A DNA stretch of 64,000 bases from the NCBI GenBank assembly GCA_006386115.1, contig VFIW01000035.1, positions 310,001-374,000 on the forward strand, written 5' to 3'. Position numbers and translations under genes: made by a program. The notes beneath the pieces are model-generated. The model had not been told where the DNA came from, did no database searches, and saw only the letters and a list, made by a program, of their open reading frames with translations. This document shows positions 43,946 through 54,320 of the stretch, in pieces; the stretch's first letter is position 1; every line of letters starts with the position of its first letter. This DNA comes from Globisporangium splendens (Eukaryota > Oomycota > Peronosporomycetes > Pythiales > Pythiaceae).

Positions 43946-45551
43946 ATGGCGTTTGGTTCGAGTGTCCGCAGTGCGTGCGCGTTGGCGGCCATGATCGCCA
44001 CCTCGGTCCTCGTGCAGCCAGCTGACGCGTGGGTCGCGCCTATCGTGGCCAAGGGCAACAAGTTCTTCAACTCGGAGACCGGCGAGGAGTTCCGTTTGAA
44101 GGGCATGGCGTATTACCCGCGTCCGAACGCCGGTGAGATGGCTGATGTCGGCAACTACGATTGGGCTGCCGACGAGCACGAGAACGTGTGGAAGCCGCAC
44201 TTGGAGATCATGAAGGACTTGGGTGTCAACACGATCCGTCTGTACTCGATCGACCCGAGCAAGCCCCACGACAAGTTCATGTGCGCGTGCTCGGAGGCTG
44301 GCATCTACGTGCTCATCGGCGTGACCGCGCCGTGCGAGAACTGCTCGGTCATCGATGAACTCCCACCCAAGTGCTACCCAGACAGCCTGTTCACGCGCGC
44401 GCAGATCGTGTACAACGCCATGGCTGTGTACGACAACACGCTCGGCTTCAGCATCGGTAACGAAAACAACCTGCAGACGCTCCATGGCAAGGAAGGTATC
44501 GCGACGGCGCCGTGCGTCAAGGCGTTCCTGCGCGACACGCGCGCGTACGCTGCGAGCTGCGCATCGACCCTCCGTCAAGTGCCGATTGGTCTCGATATCG
44601 CCGATATCCCGCCGCGCGACCAGTGGCTCAAGTACTACGACTGCGCCATCGACGATGACGAAAACACGCGTGCGGACTGGTGCGTTGTCCATAGTTCTTT
44701 CAGGGTATGCTGGTGACATTGGTGGTGTCTAACACACGTGTTGTATCTTTTACTATTGCAGGATTGGCTTCAACCCGTACGTCGAGTGTGACCCGATTGA
44801 CCACACCACGTACTCGCAGTCGACGGGTCTCCAGACGCTCATGGAGGAGTACAACGGCGTGCAGTACCCACGTCCGCTCATGTTTGGCGAGTATGGTTGC
44901 AACGAAGGCGAGAACACGGTTGACGGCTACGAGAAGCAGCGCTCGTTCTACGACGCCAAGTGGATGAACGAGGAGTCGGGCATGACCGAAGAGATGGTCG
45001 GCGGCAACGTGTTCGAGTTCACGACGGAAATCGCGAACCTTCGCCTGGAGAAGACGCTGAACAAGAAGGCGGACCCGGGCAAGTTCGGCATCGGCTACTT
45101 CACGCCGGAAGACTGCGACCATGACACCATCCCGTGTGTGTTCACGCCGTACCCCGAGTACGACAACCTCAAGAAGGCGTACACGACGACCAAGAACTCG
45201 ACTGTCACGTTCAGTGGCTACACGCCCAAGCGCGACAAGATCCTGACGTGCCCATCGGCGGTGAGCACCGACTTGCCGAAGACTCCGAGCGTGGACTTGC
45301 TGTCGTGCACGGTCGCTCAGCCAGTGTGCAACGGCAAGAAGTCGAACGCAGGCAAGAAGTCGACAAGCACACCCATGACATCGAAGCGCACCCCGACGAA
45401 CGAAGCCGGCAAGGTCTCGGCGGCGAACACGGACGGTAGTGCCAGCTTCTCCAACTCTGCCGCTGCCAGCGCCGCTGTGAGTCTGTCGACCACGGGTGCG
45501 CTCGTGGTCTCGGCCGTCTCGGTCGTCGTGGCGTCGTACTTTGGACTGTAA
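43946..45551 (+). CDS. GH72 beta-1,3-glucanosyltransferase, GPI-anchored (copy 5)
   Basis: Two exons, 43946-44679 and 44762-45551; 507 residues. Signal peptide to PADA, then [18 protein letters not shown], nearly the same as copy 3. Catalytic Glu pair in FSIGNENN and MFGEYGCN. The Cys module [15 protein letters not shown] is followed by a Lys/Ser/Thr spacer and a hydrophobic C-terminus for GPI attachment. Its only intron splits the Trp codon of DW/IGFN, which is intron 3 of copy 3; all other positions are continuous coding sequence. Full length and intact. Role as for the other copies: elongation and branching of wall beta-1,3-glucan outside the membrane. Confidence 0.94.
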
Positions 45552-46012
45552 AGAGAGGAAACAAATATTCTGCAAATGAGTGCTAGAAAGCGAGAGGAAG
45601 CAACTTTTGTTGAGTTTGCCCGAGCTGACTCCGTGAATACATGTATATGTACGTGACCAACGTGTTTGTACGGCATCGTTCCAATCTCCACCCTCTAGTG
45701 CGATCATTTTCTATGAGCTGGACGAACAATTCGATGGTGCACACAATGAGTAGCTTCACGGACGACTGTGTTGTCAGTGAGCTTGTCATCGACGGCGAGA
45801 GTTGGACGTCGCAGTCACGAGTCCTGTGGAACCCATTCGAACTTCATACATCTACCATCGATGAATGGCAAGCACAGCAGTGACTGTGAGCGCCGCTTTG
45901 CTCAAAATCGATCATTTATTACATAGACATTTATGCATGGAAGCGAATCGCAAATGCCTCGACTCATTCAGCTATTTGCGACTCCCTGTGAGGAAGGCAA
46001 ATAACATCAAAT
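45552..46012. other. Convergent 3' interval
   Basis: Between the ends of GH72 copy 5 (+) and elicitin-like gene 1 (-). A short plus-strand frame (45641-45883) has no domain and is probably chance. Confidence 0.45.
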
Positions 46013-46588
46013 CTACAACACCAAAGCCGCGATGGAGCCCACGACAGCAGCGGCAGCGCTGAGGGAGCTGACGACACCAGCCGAAGATGGCGCGGCAGTG
46101 GTTGGCGCTGGAGTAGTGACAGTGGTGGAAGCAGCAGACGACCCAGAGCCCGTCGACGTAGCTGCAGTCGTGGTATTCGACTCCGTGCCGACCGTAGCAC
46201 CACCAGTGCTAGACGAAGCCGAAGAAGAAGAACCAGCAGTGGTCGCGGCCGACGAGGAGCTCGAAGCGCAGTTAGTCGCCCACTTGGCCATGAGCTCAGG
46301 GAATGGCGTGTCGACACCGTCAATCGTCCAGTAGCAGTCTGGGTACGTGATCGTCTTGGACGTCTCGATCATGGCCGAGCATTGCGTGCACACAGCAGTG
46401 ATTTGTTCCGCAGTTGGGTTGGCGCGTGGTGGGATCACAGCGTACTTGGTGAGGTCGTAGCACGCGTAGACATCGGCGGTGATCGGCTGGAGCACCGTCA
46501 CGAGCTCAGTCAGCACACACTTGTCGGCAGCGGAGACCGTGGAGGTCATGGCGGCAAAGGCAGCAGCGATGAACGCGAACGACTTCAT
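46013..46588 (-). CDS. Elicitin-like secreted protein with GPI-type tail (copy 1)
   Basis: 191 residues from ATG 46588. Signal peptide MKSFAFIAAAFAAMTSTVSA. The elicitin domain (residues about 22-113) shows the six-Cys arrangement: DKC, YACYD, AVCTQC, YPDCYW, TNCAS. A Ser/Thr/Ala-rich spacer (about 50 residues, O-glycosylation-prone) precedes a hydrophobic C-terminus (LSAAAAVVGSIAALVL) typical of GPI-anchored elicitin-like proteins. Elicitins bind sterols, which many oomycetes cannot synthesise, and can be sensed by plants. An oomycete initiator motif lies 45-65 bases upstream. Opposite orientation to the other two elicitin genes, but with a matching upstream region. Confidence 0.9.
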   Translation of the reverse strand: MKSFAFIAAAFAAMTSTVSAADKCVLTELVTVLQPITADVYACYDLTKYAVIPPRANPTAEQITAVCTQCSAMIETSKTITYPDCYWTIDGVDTPFPELMAKWATNCASSSSSAATTAGSSSSASSSTGGATVGTESNTTTAATSTGSGSSAASTTVTTPAPTTAAPSSAGVVSSLSAAAAVVGSIAALVL

Positions 46589-46632
46589 GACAACAGTTGG
46601 AGGTTGGTTGGGGAGGTGGATTTGACACAAAC

Positions 46633-46653
46633 GGAGCAAATTGCAGAATGAGC
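46633..46653 (-). promoter_or_regulatory. Oomycete initiator plus flanking element, elicitin 1
   Basis: The minus strand reads GCTCATTCTGCAATTTGCTC, matching the oomycete core promoter (Inr TCATT followed by the CAATTT flanking region). It lies 45-65 bases before the ATG, as expected for short oomycete leaders. Confidence 0.8.
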
Positions 46654-47119
46654 AGAGCGATAGAAGAGCTCAAGGACCATGAAAGTACCGTAGGCATCAC
46701 GATAGACTCGCTTCGCGTGGCAATCTCTCCAGCATGTCGCTTGGTACTGTACCCAGGTATTTCGAAGCTTTTTCCATTCACGAAGCGCACTTTCTCGCCG
46801 CTACACGTACGAGGCGCGTGCCGTAGTCTTTCGGTCGCGTGCCAGCAGCCAACAACACTCGCGTTTGGCCCATCTGTGCGGGCGTGTGTGCTACTGTCAA
46901 CAGCATGCATTCGACCGGTGAATCAATTGGCTCCCGAGATTAAAAAGAGACTCGGAAGGGTGACGACGCACTTGACTCCCTCTGCTTTGCTGTCCTGCCG
47001 CTCGGAGGTAGTTTGCGTCATTGGATAATGGTACACAGGTTTTGTTTGAAATGCTCAACATTCAAACCAACATCGAGTCCAAGCCAATTTGAAGATTTAA
47101 CAGGAAGCGTGATATGTGG

Positions 47120-48430
47120 CCCCATCTCCATTTTTCTGGTGGGGTGGGAGGGACGGGGCAGATTGTGGCCGCACGCGTGCCGCAACCCAATTGATGCATT
47201 CGCTTCACACTCGGACCCCCATGCATCCCTCACATCGTTCGCCGCATCTTGGTGAAACAGCATGCCGATTGTCCATCAACCTCCCTCAAAGCACGCGTGT
47301 GCAAATCAATCTGGCGATGAAACTTTGCGTTTCTGATCGCAATATACAGATGAGATTGAAACTGACCAAGTTGGCAGTAAAGTTGATCTCTGGAGGTGAG
47401 CAGCTAGCTCACTGCGTCCAGACATATTGTCGTACAACACAGTTAAATTGTGCAGAGAGGGACCATAACGCATTGATACTTGCATCGTTGTTGGGTCATT
47501 ACCAAGATCTTGGGGTCTCAAAATGGCGATCAATTGGCTTGGGGCACGTGTTGGACAACAGCCTGCCCTGTCCGCTTTCGACTCCTCCTCATCGACGTCA
47601 ACATTGCAGAATAACGCGCAACAATGACAATATATTGCAATTTTATTTGTTGATCCTGCGTGTGTCTTTCAGATGATCAAATTCACCAGGTCGAACTGTG
47701 AATGCACCTTGAAAGTTCAGTCAAAACCACCAGACCATCAAGTAGCGCACGAATAGAGTGGCATCAACTGTCAAAGTATGTGTGGCCGCTGCCAGCAGCC
47801 AGTTCTGCGAAGGCAAAGGCACGCGTCCGGTGGATGAGACGCAAACCGAAGAGCAGACGAAGAATGTTGGGGATTCGAGTACAGTATCGTCTTCCACCGC
47901 ACGATACTAAAGTTCAACAAAGCGCCAAGAACCTTTCGAGATTAACCCCCATAGAAACATCATTGGCGTCATCAGTTCGTCTCCACTGTGACAGCCTGCT
48001 CGCCTTGCCCCTGCTGTCGCCACTACTCTCTCAGCTCATTCTGCAATTTGCTCCGTTCGCGTCAAATCCAACTCCCCAACCAACACCCAACTGTTACCAT
48101 GAAGTCCTTCGCCGTTATCGCTGCCGCCTTTGCCTCCACGGTCTCTGCCGCCGACAAGTGCTCGCTTCCCAACCTCGTGGTGGTGCTCCAGCCGATCACC
48201 GCTGGTGTTTACGATTGCTACGATCTCACCGGCCACGCCGTGATCCCACCACGCGTCAACCCGACTTCCGACGTCGTCAACGCTGTCTGCACGAAATGCT
48301 CGGCCATGATGGAGCAGTCCAAGTCGATCACGTACCCGGACTGCTACTGGACGATTGAGGGCGTCGACGTGCCGTTCCCTGAGCACATGGCGAAATGGTG
48401 GGCTCGATGTGCCGCCGCGTCGTCGCCAGC
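47120..48430 (+). repeat. Direct duplication, left arm (elicitin 2 unit)
   Basis: Landmarks shared with 49240-50790 in the same order are GTGGCCG..ACGCGTGCCGC..ACCCAATTGATGCA, the ATCAATTGGCTTG..GGCACGTG block, the TTTGTTTGTTG-like block with GATCAAATT, and the elicitin gene itself. Non-coding parts are clearly diverged; the coding part is almost identical. Confidence 0.8.
48034..48054 (+). promoter_or_regulatory. Oomycete initiator plus flanking element, elicitin 2
   Basis: GCTCATTCTGCAATTTGCTC, about 45 bases before the ATG at 48099. Same element and spacing as the other two elicitin genes. Confidence 0.8.
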
Positions 48431-48611
48431 TCCGACTCCTTCGTCGACCCCAAGTGCCCCGACTACAGCCCCCACCACCTCGGCTCCAACGCCAAGCTCG
48501 TCGACGCCTACTCCTGGCGCGACGACTGCGACTCCCAGCGTCACAACCGCTACTCCCGGCGCCACGGCCACTACTCCCAGCACCCCTGCTCCCACGAAAG
48601 CAAGCTGCTAA
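48099..48611 (+). CDS. Elicitin-like secreted protein with Pro/Thr tail (copy 2)
   Basis: 170 residues. Signal peptide MKSFAVIAAAFASTVSA, then the elicitin domain with six Cys (DKC, YDCYD, AVCTKC, YPDCYW, ARCAA). A tail of about 55 Pro/Thr/Ser/Ala residues ends at PTKASC with no hydrophobic segment, so this form is predicted to be secreted or wall-attached by its mucin-like tail rather than GPI-anchored. The tail is built of short repeats (TPGATTATPSVTTATPGA). Coding sequence over about 48240-48420 appears identical to copy 3. Sterol binding is inferred from the family. Confidence 0.9.
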   Translation: MKSFAVIAAAFASTVSAADKCSLPNLVVVLQPITAGVYDCYDLTGHAVIPPRVNPTSDVVNAVCTKCSAMMEQSKSITYPDCYWTIEGVDVPFPEHMAKWWARCAAASSPAPTPSSTPSAPTTAPTTSAPTPSSSTPTPGATTATPSVTTATPGATATTPSTPAPTKASC

Positions 48612-50457
48612 GGTACCGTCGCTAGAAGCGTAGGCGCTGTTGTTCGCGTAGCGTGACATAATATACCTCACATTCAAAGCTCAACCTCAGCTCCTCGATT
48701 GGTCTTGCCGCCATTTCACCACATCAAAATCTCGGGTCACGACTGAACTTTCTATCTGTGTGAGTCCCAGATACCTCCAGCGCTTGTGGTGCTGTCGTTC
48801 CGAGTACCTCAACTCGAACGACTACCGCTCCAGCCTCGACCAGCGTACATAGTCGCTCTCTCTTATTACAACAGCAGTGCGGCTGTCTTACTTTGGAGGA
48901 TGTGCTTAGGATTATTGGTCCCATTTAGTTTGCTATTACACGATCAGTTGGTACACAAAAACCAATTGGATAGCGTCTGAGAGCGAGTAAGGCGATCAAT
49001 TGGACGCTTTCTTGTCCTCGGGAATAACGTCGCGCAGAAGGAGTGAAACAGCAAAACACTCAGCAGCCGATCGGTGACGACGCCACAGAACCCCTCTTCT
49101 TTGAGTCATTACACTTTGAGCTCAGGTTGCAGAGGTGTATAAATTCCTAGAGTATAACAGCAAGTGATGTAACACAATATCTGAAATAGTATGCGTATAA
49201 ATTGTTACAGTACAGTGATCGTAAAGTGGGGTGCGAGTCGTCCACATGAGGTGGACGGGGATGTGGTGGCCGAACGCGTGCCGCGACCCAATTGATGCAG
49301 TTGCTTCATGCCTGGACCCCAATGAGCCCCTCGCGTCTCCACATCTTGGTGACGAGCGTGCTGATTCTCCCACAAAGCACGCATCTGATAAATTAATCTG
49401 GTGATGGAGTGTCATTCAGTCATTCATGATCGCCGATCACTGATCGCAGTACGAAGTGTGAGAATTGTTGATCTGGGTAACTGGTCTCGGGAGTGCAAGA
49501 GTAGCGCTCTGCACCTAACAAGTTTGCGCGAGTCTGAGGCTGAAACCGTACTTGATCCGACATGTAAAGAGAGAATGCACACGATGTGTTTATTGATCTT
49601 ATAAAGGCACACCACAAATATTGTCCGATTTCTTGAATAATCTGGACTTTGTCGTAGAACGCCCTGCTTTCAGTGAGCGGCGTAAGACTGTGCACTGAGT
49701 ACTTGCTAACATTTCGGGATGGGATGGCCTGGGTATCCACTGGTGGCCACGCAGTCTCCACGCGCATGCACATCTTGTTTCGTCTGGACGTGGGAAGTGC
49801 ACACGTCTGAAACCTGCACATGCCCTTTGACTGCTTGTGCCGTTGTTGGGTCATTACAGTATCAGGATATTGGGATTTCGCATGGCAATCAATTGGCTTG
49901 CGGCACGTGCTAACCAGAATCTGAACCATCCTCTTTCGCTCCTCAGCATCCAGTTCAACACCAGAATTAATACGCAAACATGCCAATGCTATTGCAGTTT
50001 TGTTTGTTGAAGCTGCCTTTGGTCTTTCAATGATCAAATTTGCCATGCCGAATGTACTTTGAATAGTCCATGGAAGCACTTGGCCAGCAAGCGGCACTCA
50101 GCGTAAGAATACAGCAGCGTAAACTGTCAACTGCGTGTGGCTGCTGGCGCTCAGCGAAGGCAAAGGCACACGCCTGGTGTCAATGAGGAAAACCGAAGAC
50201 GAGACGAACATGCATGAATGAATGCCTTCTGCCCTGCAGTTCAACGTAGCGTCCACAACTTTTCGAGGAGGAAACGCCATAGAAGCGTCATTGGAGCGTG
50301 CCTCTTCACCGGTTCGTTTCCATTGCTACAACTTGCTCACCTTCCTCCTGCTGTCGCCGCTGCTCTCTCTCTTTCTCTCTTCTGGAGGCTGAGTTCATTC
50401 TGCAATTTGCTCCGTTCGCGCCAAGTCCAGCTCACCAGCCAACACCCAACTGTTACC
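48612..50457. other. Region between elicitin genes 2 and 3
   Basis: 48612-49239 holds no recognised gene. A Pro/Thr-coding-like remnant around 48770-48850 may be old tail sequence. 49240 onward is the right arm of the duplication. A frame at 49420-50097 (-) has no domain and lies in duplicated non-coding DNA. Confidence 0.55.
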
Positions 50458-50790
50458 ATGAAGTCCTTCGCCGTTATCGCTGCCGCCTTTGCCTCCACGG
50501 TCTCTGCCGCCGACAAGTGCCAGCTCGCCAACCTCGTGACGGTGCTCCAGCCGATCACCGCTGGTGTTTACGAGTGTTACTACGTCACCGGCCACGCCGT
50601 GATCCCACCACGCGTCAACCCGACTTCCGACGTCGTCAACGCTGTCTGCACGAAATGCTCGGCCATGATGGAGCAGTCCAAGTCGATCACGTACCCGGAC
50701 TGCTACTGGACGATTGAGGGCGTCGACGTGCCGTTCCCTGAGCACATGGCGAAATGGTGGGCTCGATGTGCCGCTGTCTCCACGACCGCT
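49240..50790 (+). repeat. Direct duplication, right arm (elicitin 3 unit)
   Basis: Partner of 47120-48430, offset by about 2.1-2.4 kb. Same order of landmarks, with insertions making it somewhat longer. Ends close to the stop codon of elicitin 3. Confidence 0.8.
50393..50413 (+). promoter_or_regulatory. Oomycete initiator plus flanking element, elicitin 3
   Basis: GTTCATTCTGCAATTTGCTC, one base different from the element of elicitins 1 and 2, again about 45 bases before the ATG. Confidence 0.75.
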
Positions 50791-50793
50791 TAG
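50458..50793 (+). CDS. Elicitin-like secreted protein without tail (copy 3)
   Basis: 111 residues. Signal peptide MKSFAVIAAAFASTVSA, mature elicitin domain with all six Cys (DKC, YECYY, AVCTKC, YPDCYW, ARCAA), stop soon after at VSTTA. It lacks the tail of copies 1 and 2. Pro/Thr-type codons resembling an elicitin tail reappear out of context at 50905-51030, so the stop probably arose in a longer gene. The result is a canonical short secreted elicitin. It differs from copy 2 at only a few residues, mostly in the first third. Confidence 0.88.
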   Translation: MKSFAVIAAAFASTVSAADKCQLANLVTVLQPITAGVYECYYVTGHAVIPPRVNPTSDVVNAVCTKCSAMMEQSKSITYPDCYWTIEGVDVPFPEHMAKWWARCAAVSTTA

Positions 50794-51205
50794 ACAGCAA
50801 CCCTCAACTGTGTTCGCTCTCTGATAGCCTACTTGGCTGAACTAGGTCGTGCAGGATATGGTAGGTTGTTTAATCGTACCTAAATATACCTCACTTTCAC
50901 CACCAGCTCCGTGTCTCGACAACAGCTCCCACTACCTCGACTCCAGCTCCTAGTCCCCTGAGAACCACTCCTAGCGCCTCTATTGCTGCTCCAGCGCCAT
51001 GACCGCTGCTCCCAGCTCCTCAACTTCCTCGAAAGAAACATGGATACTTGCGTTCACGCAGCCACGTTAGAGATCTCACCTTCAAACTCAAATTCAGCTC
51101 GTCAACAATATACAATACGTTGGAGAAATGCTGTGTGTCGTGGAGTGGTTAAGCGTGTGTTATTGCGGCCGCTTGGGATTCACGAAGTCAACCGTATGTG
51201 GCCGT
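50794..51205 (+). other. Remnant of an elicitin Pro/Thr tail, then intergenic DNA
   Basis: Around 50905-51030 the DNA is a run of CCA, GCT, CCT, ACC and TCG codon-like triplets (CTCCCACTACCTCGACTCCA) resembling the tail of elicitin 2, but interrupted by stops. The rest shows no gene. Confidence 0.6.
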
Positions 51206-51895
51206 CTACATCATGATTCTCAACACACTGACCACGGCTGCAGCAACGGAGATCGCCCATGCACTTGTGGCCGTTGAAGCGCCACTTGTCGTCGCTGCAG
51301 CCTCGTTCTCAGACACAGCGCTTTTATTCGTCGATTCCCCTGCCGCGTTCCCGCCACTGTTAACTGTTTTGTCATCGCATACCGGTTTTGCCGCTGAGCA
51401 CGACAACCGTTTGACTAAAACGTAGAGAAGAAAATCATCCTCGTGTTAGACACATCCTCAGTACCTTCATCTTGGGGCTTGACGTACCACGTGGTGTCCC
51501 TGGTAAAGTCGTGCTGACGCCTTGGGGGCATGCCAACACCTTCGTCCGCGTGGGCTCAAAGCTCTGCAAGGTGACCTTGGATGCTCTCGTCTTCGTGTAG
51601 GCTGCTTTGAGATTGTCGTACTCGGGGTACGGCATGAACGTGTATTTCTTCTTGCTGTGGTCGCAGTCGTCTGGTGCGAAGTAGCCAACACCGAATTCGC
51701 CCGGGTCCTTGGATTGAGTCAACTCTATGAGAAGGGGAATGGAGAGAAGTGAAGCGAGCTCTTCAGTTATACGCACACGTATCGCACTTCATGCTCACTC
51801 TTTGTCTTTTGCAGATTCATCACTTCGGTTGCGAACTCAAATACATTGCCGCCGACGATCTCGTTGGTCATTTCGATCCCTCCGTTCACCCAATG
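51206..51895 (-). pseudogene. GH72 glucanosyltransferase 3' relic (copy 6)
   Basis: Only the C-terminal third of a GH72 gene remains. Segments in order: [19 protein letters not shown] (51880-51800), intron remnant, FGVGYFAPDDCDH and [16 protein letters not shown], a GTACGT donor near 51490 and an acceptor before 51420, then LSCSAAKPVCDDK, Ser/Thr-rich spacer and hydrophobic tail (AWAISVAAAVVSVL). The barrel with both catalytic Glu is absent, and the Cys module has CDDKTVNSG in place of CNGKKSN. Non-functional as an enzyme. It sits at the edge of the elicitin duplication. Confidence 0.85.
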
Positions 51896-52222
51896 CGTCC
51901 ACTTTCATGACTAATTTCATCATCATAGAGCAATACATCGCGCGTGTCAGAACTGCAACGACTCGAGTCCCTGACTGCAATCAGGTGCAGATGTCAAAAT
52001 GCTGATAAATGTGGAGTTCACACCTACAACCATAGCAGATTTGTATTTACCACCCAGATATAGTAATAAAAGAGGTTACCATGCTTGAAGGTTACGTTTG
52101 CGTCATCGAAAGTTTGCCGAGCATTTCCATTGGCTGCTCTATATCTATTTATGGCCAATCGTCGCGTGTCATCGAAACCAGCGGAACAGCTGCTTACGAT
52201 GTGGCAGTACTGCTCTTTTTAT
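51896..52222. other. Divergent interval, no gene seen
   Basis: Separates the GH72 relic (-) from the cytochrome b5 reductase gene (+). The frame of the latter is open back to about 52085, so a longer N-terminus starting there is possible. Confidence 0.5.
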
Positions 52223-53871
52223 ATGGGGAACAAATTGGGCAAGAGGAAGAAAAGCAACCAGGTGATCATGGGCGGCGACGTGACGAGCACGCAGACGCGC
52301 CGCAAGGTGACGCTGCCTCCAGGCTACAGCCAACTGGTGCGTCTCTCTCTGTGTCCTATATGCGCCATCCTCATGCTCCATATCGCTCTGTGTGGCGCTG
52401 TCATTGCTGCTGTCATGCAGCGCATGCGGCGACGACCAAGCGCAAATGCCCTCCGCTGCGTGAATGCTGACGTTCTTCTGTGTTGTATATGATCGCTGTG
52501 CGTGCGTATGACGACTGTTTCGTTGTAGCACTGGATGCGGCTGACGCAGTCGGGCAAGGACCTGTCGGGGCTGCGCGGCGCGCCGCCGAGACGCAAGATC
52601 CCCATGACCGAGGTGAACCAACACAACACCGAAGAAGATTGCTGGTCCGTGCTCGATGGCAAAGTACGTTTGAGTATTGCTGCAATGTGGCGTCGTCAAT
52701 GGAGATGGTGTCCACGCTAACGCTGCTGCTGTGGTGATGACATGTGTAGGTGTACAACATCACGCCGTACATGCGCTTCCACCCTGGCGGCATCCCATAC
52801 CTCATGATGTCGGCTGGCGGCGACTGCACCGATCTGTTCAACGAGTACCATCCGTGGGTGAACGCCCATAGCATGCTTGATGTACGCTCATTATGTGGCT
52901 GCAACGTGGCTATTGCTTTAAGCCGCGATGCTCATCTTCTGTGCTCTCTGTGCCTTTAGAAATGCTACATTGGGGAGCTGGACCTCGACTCTGTGGCACC
53001 AAAGGAGGGCGACTCCGCAGCGTCCAAGTTTGCACTCGATAAGAACGAATGGCGAGCGTTCAAGCTGCTGTCGAAGCAGCCTGTGGCCAACATGACGGTC
53101 AAGTTCACGTTTGAACTGCCCATGAAGAAGCACCTGGGCTTGGAGGTTCCTGGCCAGCATCTGAAAATCCGTGCCACCATCAACGGCAAAGTCATTGAGC
53201 GCGCGTACACCCCGTCGTCCAAGTTCACTCAGGTTCGCCGTCATTGCAGTCGGTCAGGCGTTTGATAGAGTGGTGTCAAATCTGTTGCTTTGCGTTGTTT
53301 GTAGGCTGGTTCGTTTGATTTGCTCATCAAGCTCTACCCCGACGGTCTCATGAGCCAGTACCTCGAATCACTCGATGTTGGCGCGACAGTCGAGATGCTT
53401 GGACCGCAAGGCGTGATCGGGTATGCATCACCAGGCAAGATCACGCGCGGGAAGACTACACAGGACGCGACGCATCTCGTGATGATCGCTGGTGGCAGCG
53501 GCATCACCCCGATGCTCCAGCTCATCCGCGCCGTGTTTGAATCGCTGAACGATGCGTCGCGGATCACGCTGATCTACAGCAACAAGTCCCTCGATCACAT
53601 CATCGCGCTGGACCAGCTCGAGCCGCTCACGAGCATCTACCCCGCGAAATTTAAGCTGTACCATATCCTGTCAACAGGGAGTGCTGACGACAAGAGCGCG
53701 CTTGGGACCTCGCTTGTTGGCCGCTTGGACAAAGCTCTTTTGCAAGAGTACTTGTCCGATGTATCGCCTTCGGTCGGTGTCTTCGTCTGCGGACCACCAA
53801 AGTTCGAGGACGCAATAACGGACCACCTGAGTGAGATCGGCTTTGACGATAGCCAAGTGTACCTGTTCTAG
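52223..53871 (+). CDS. Cytochrome b5 / b5 reductase fusion (CYB5R4/NCB5OR-like)
   Basis: Five exons, 52223-52336, 52529-52663, 52750-52881, 52960-53232, 53305-53871, all phase 0; 406 residues. The chosen start gives MGNKLGKRKKSN, a plausible N-myristoylation site. The cytochrome b5 domain begins at WMRLTQSGKDLSGL and has the haem ligands in RFHPGG and EYHPWVN. The reductase domain has the FAD motif RAYTPSS, the NADH motif GGSGITPM and the C-terminal CGPP. Electrons would pass NADH to FAD to haem b5. Animal CYB5R4 carries a CS (p23-like) domain between the two parts; here only about 25 residues link them. Redox support for ER lipid desaturation is the family role. Confidence 0.92.
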
Positions 53872-54320
53872 ACAATGCGTTAGTTTGGCATGAACGAGTG
53901 GCACAGAGGAGCAGATAAGCTCGATTTCCAAATTACTGCTCTCGACACTCATGATTAAATAACGAACGCACACACAAAAGACTAAAACAAATAGACTGAC
54001 TCGAGAGAACACAAACACGCACTTTGCCTTCCTCTATCTTCAAAACTACCACGAACTGCATTTGCATGACACGTGCACACACAAATAGTTCTCCGAGATG
54101 CAGCATCGCATGGTTTGCGCTTCCGTCGTATCACACTCGATGGAGTCAGTTTTTGTAAAACTGCGCGCGGTTTGTTTGTGGCAACGACGAGTTGCAGCTG
54201 TGGCACTCAGTGCTGAATTCTGCGTTCGCTGTAAAACAACTGCAAGCACAAGCGAGCAGCAAACGACGACAAAACATCATATGCGTTTAGTAAATAATCG
54301 TTTCACGATGAAATGTAGAC
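53872..54320. other. Convergent 3' interval
   Basis: Between the b5 reductase gene (+) and the FUS-like gene (-). Rich in ACACAC and AACAAAC words. No gene seen. Confidence 0.5.

Larger units (their letters stand above)
46589..48098. other. Divergent region between elicitin genes 1 and 2
   Basis: It holds the promoters of both genes. From about 47120 it is related to 49240-50457, so it forms the first half of a direct duplication. Short frames at 47116-47676 and 47702-48358 have no domain of their own; the latter overlaps elicitin 2 in another frame. Confidence 0.6.

Noticed and set aside
44700..45707. 335-codon minus-strand frame over GH72 copy 5
   Set aside because: Antisense shadow of the GC-rich GH72 exon 2; same pattern appears opposite every GH72 copy.
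49420..50097. 225-codon minus-strand frame
   Set aside because: Lies in the non-coding part of the elicitin duplication; the sister region at 47120-48000 does not keep the frame.
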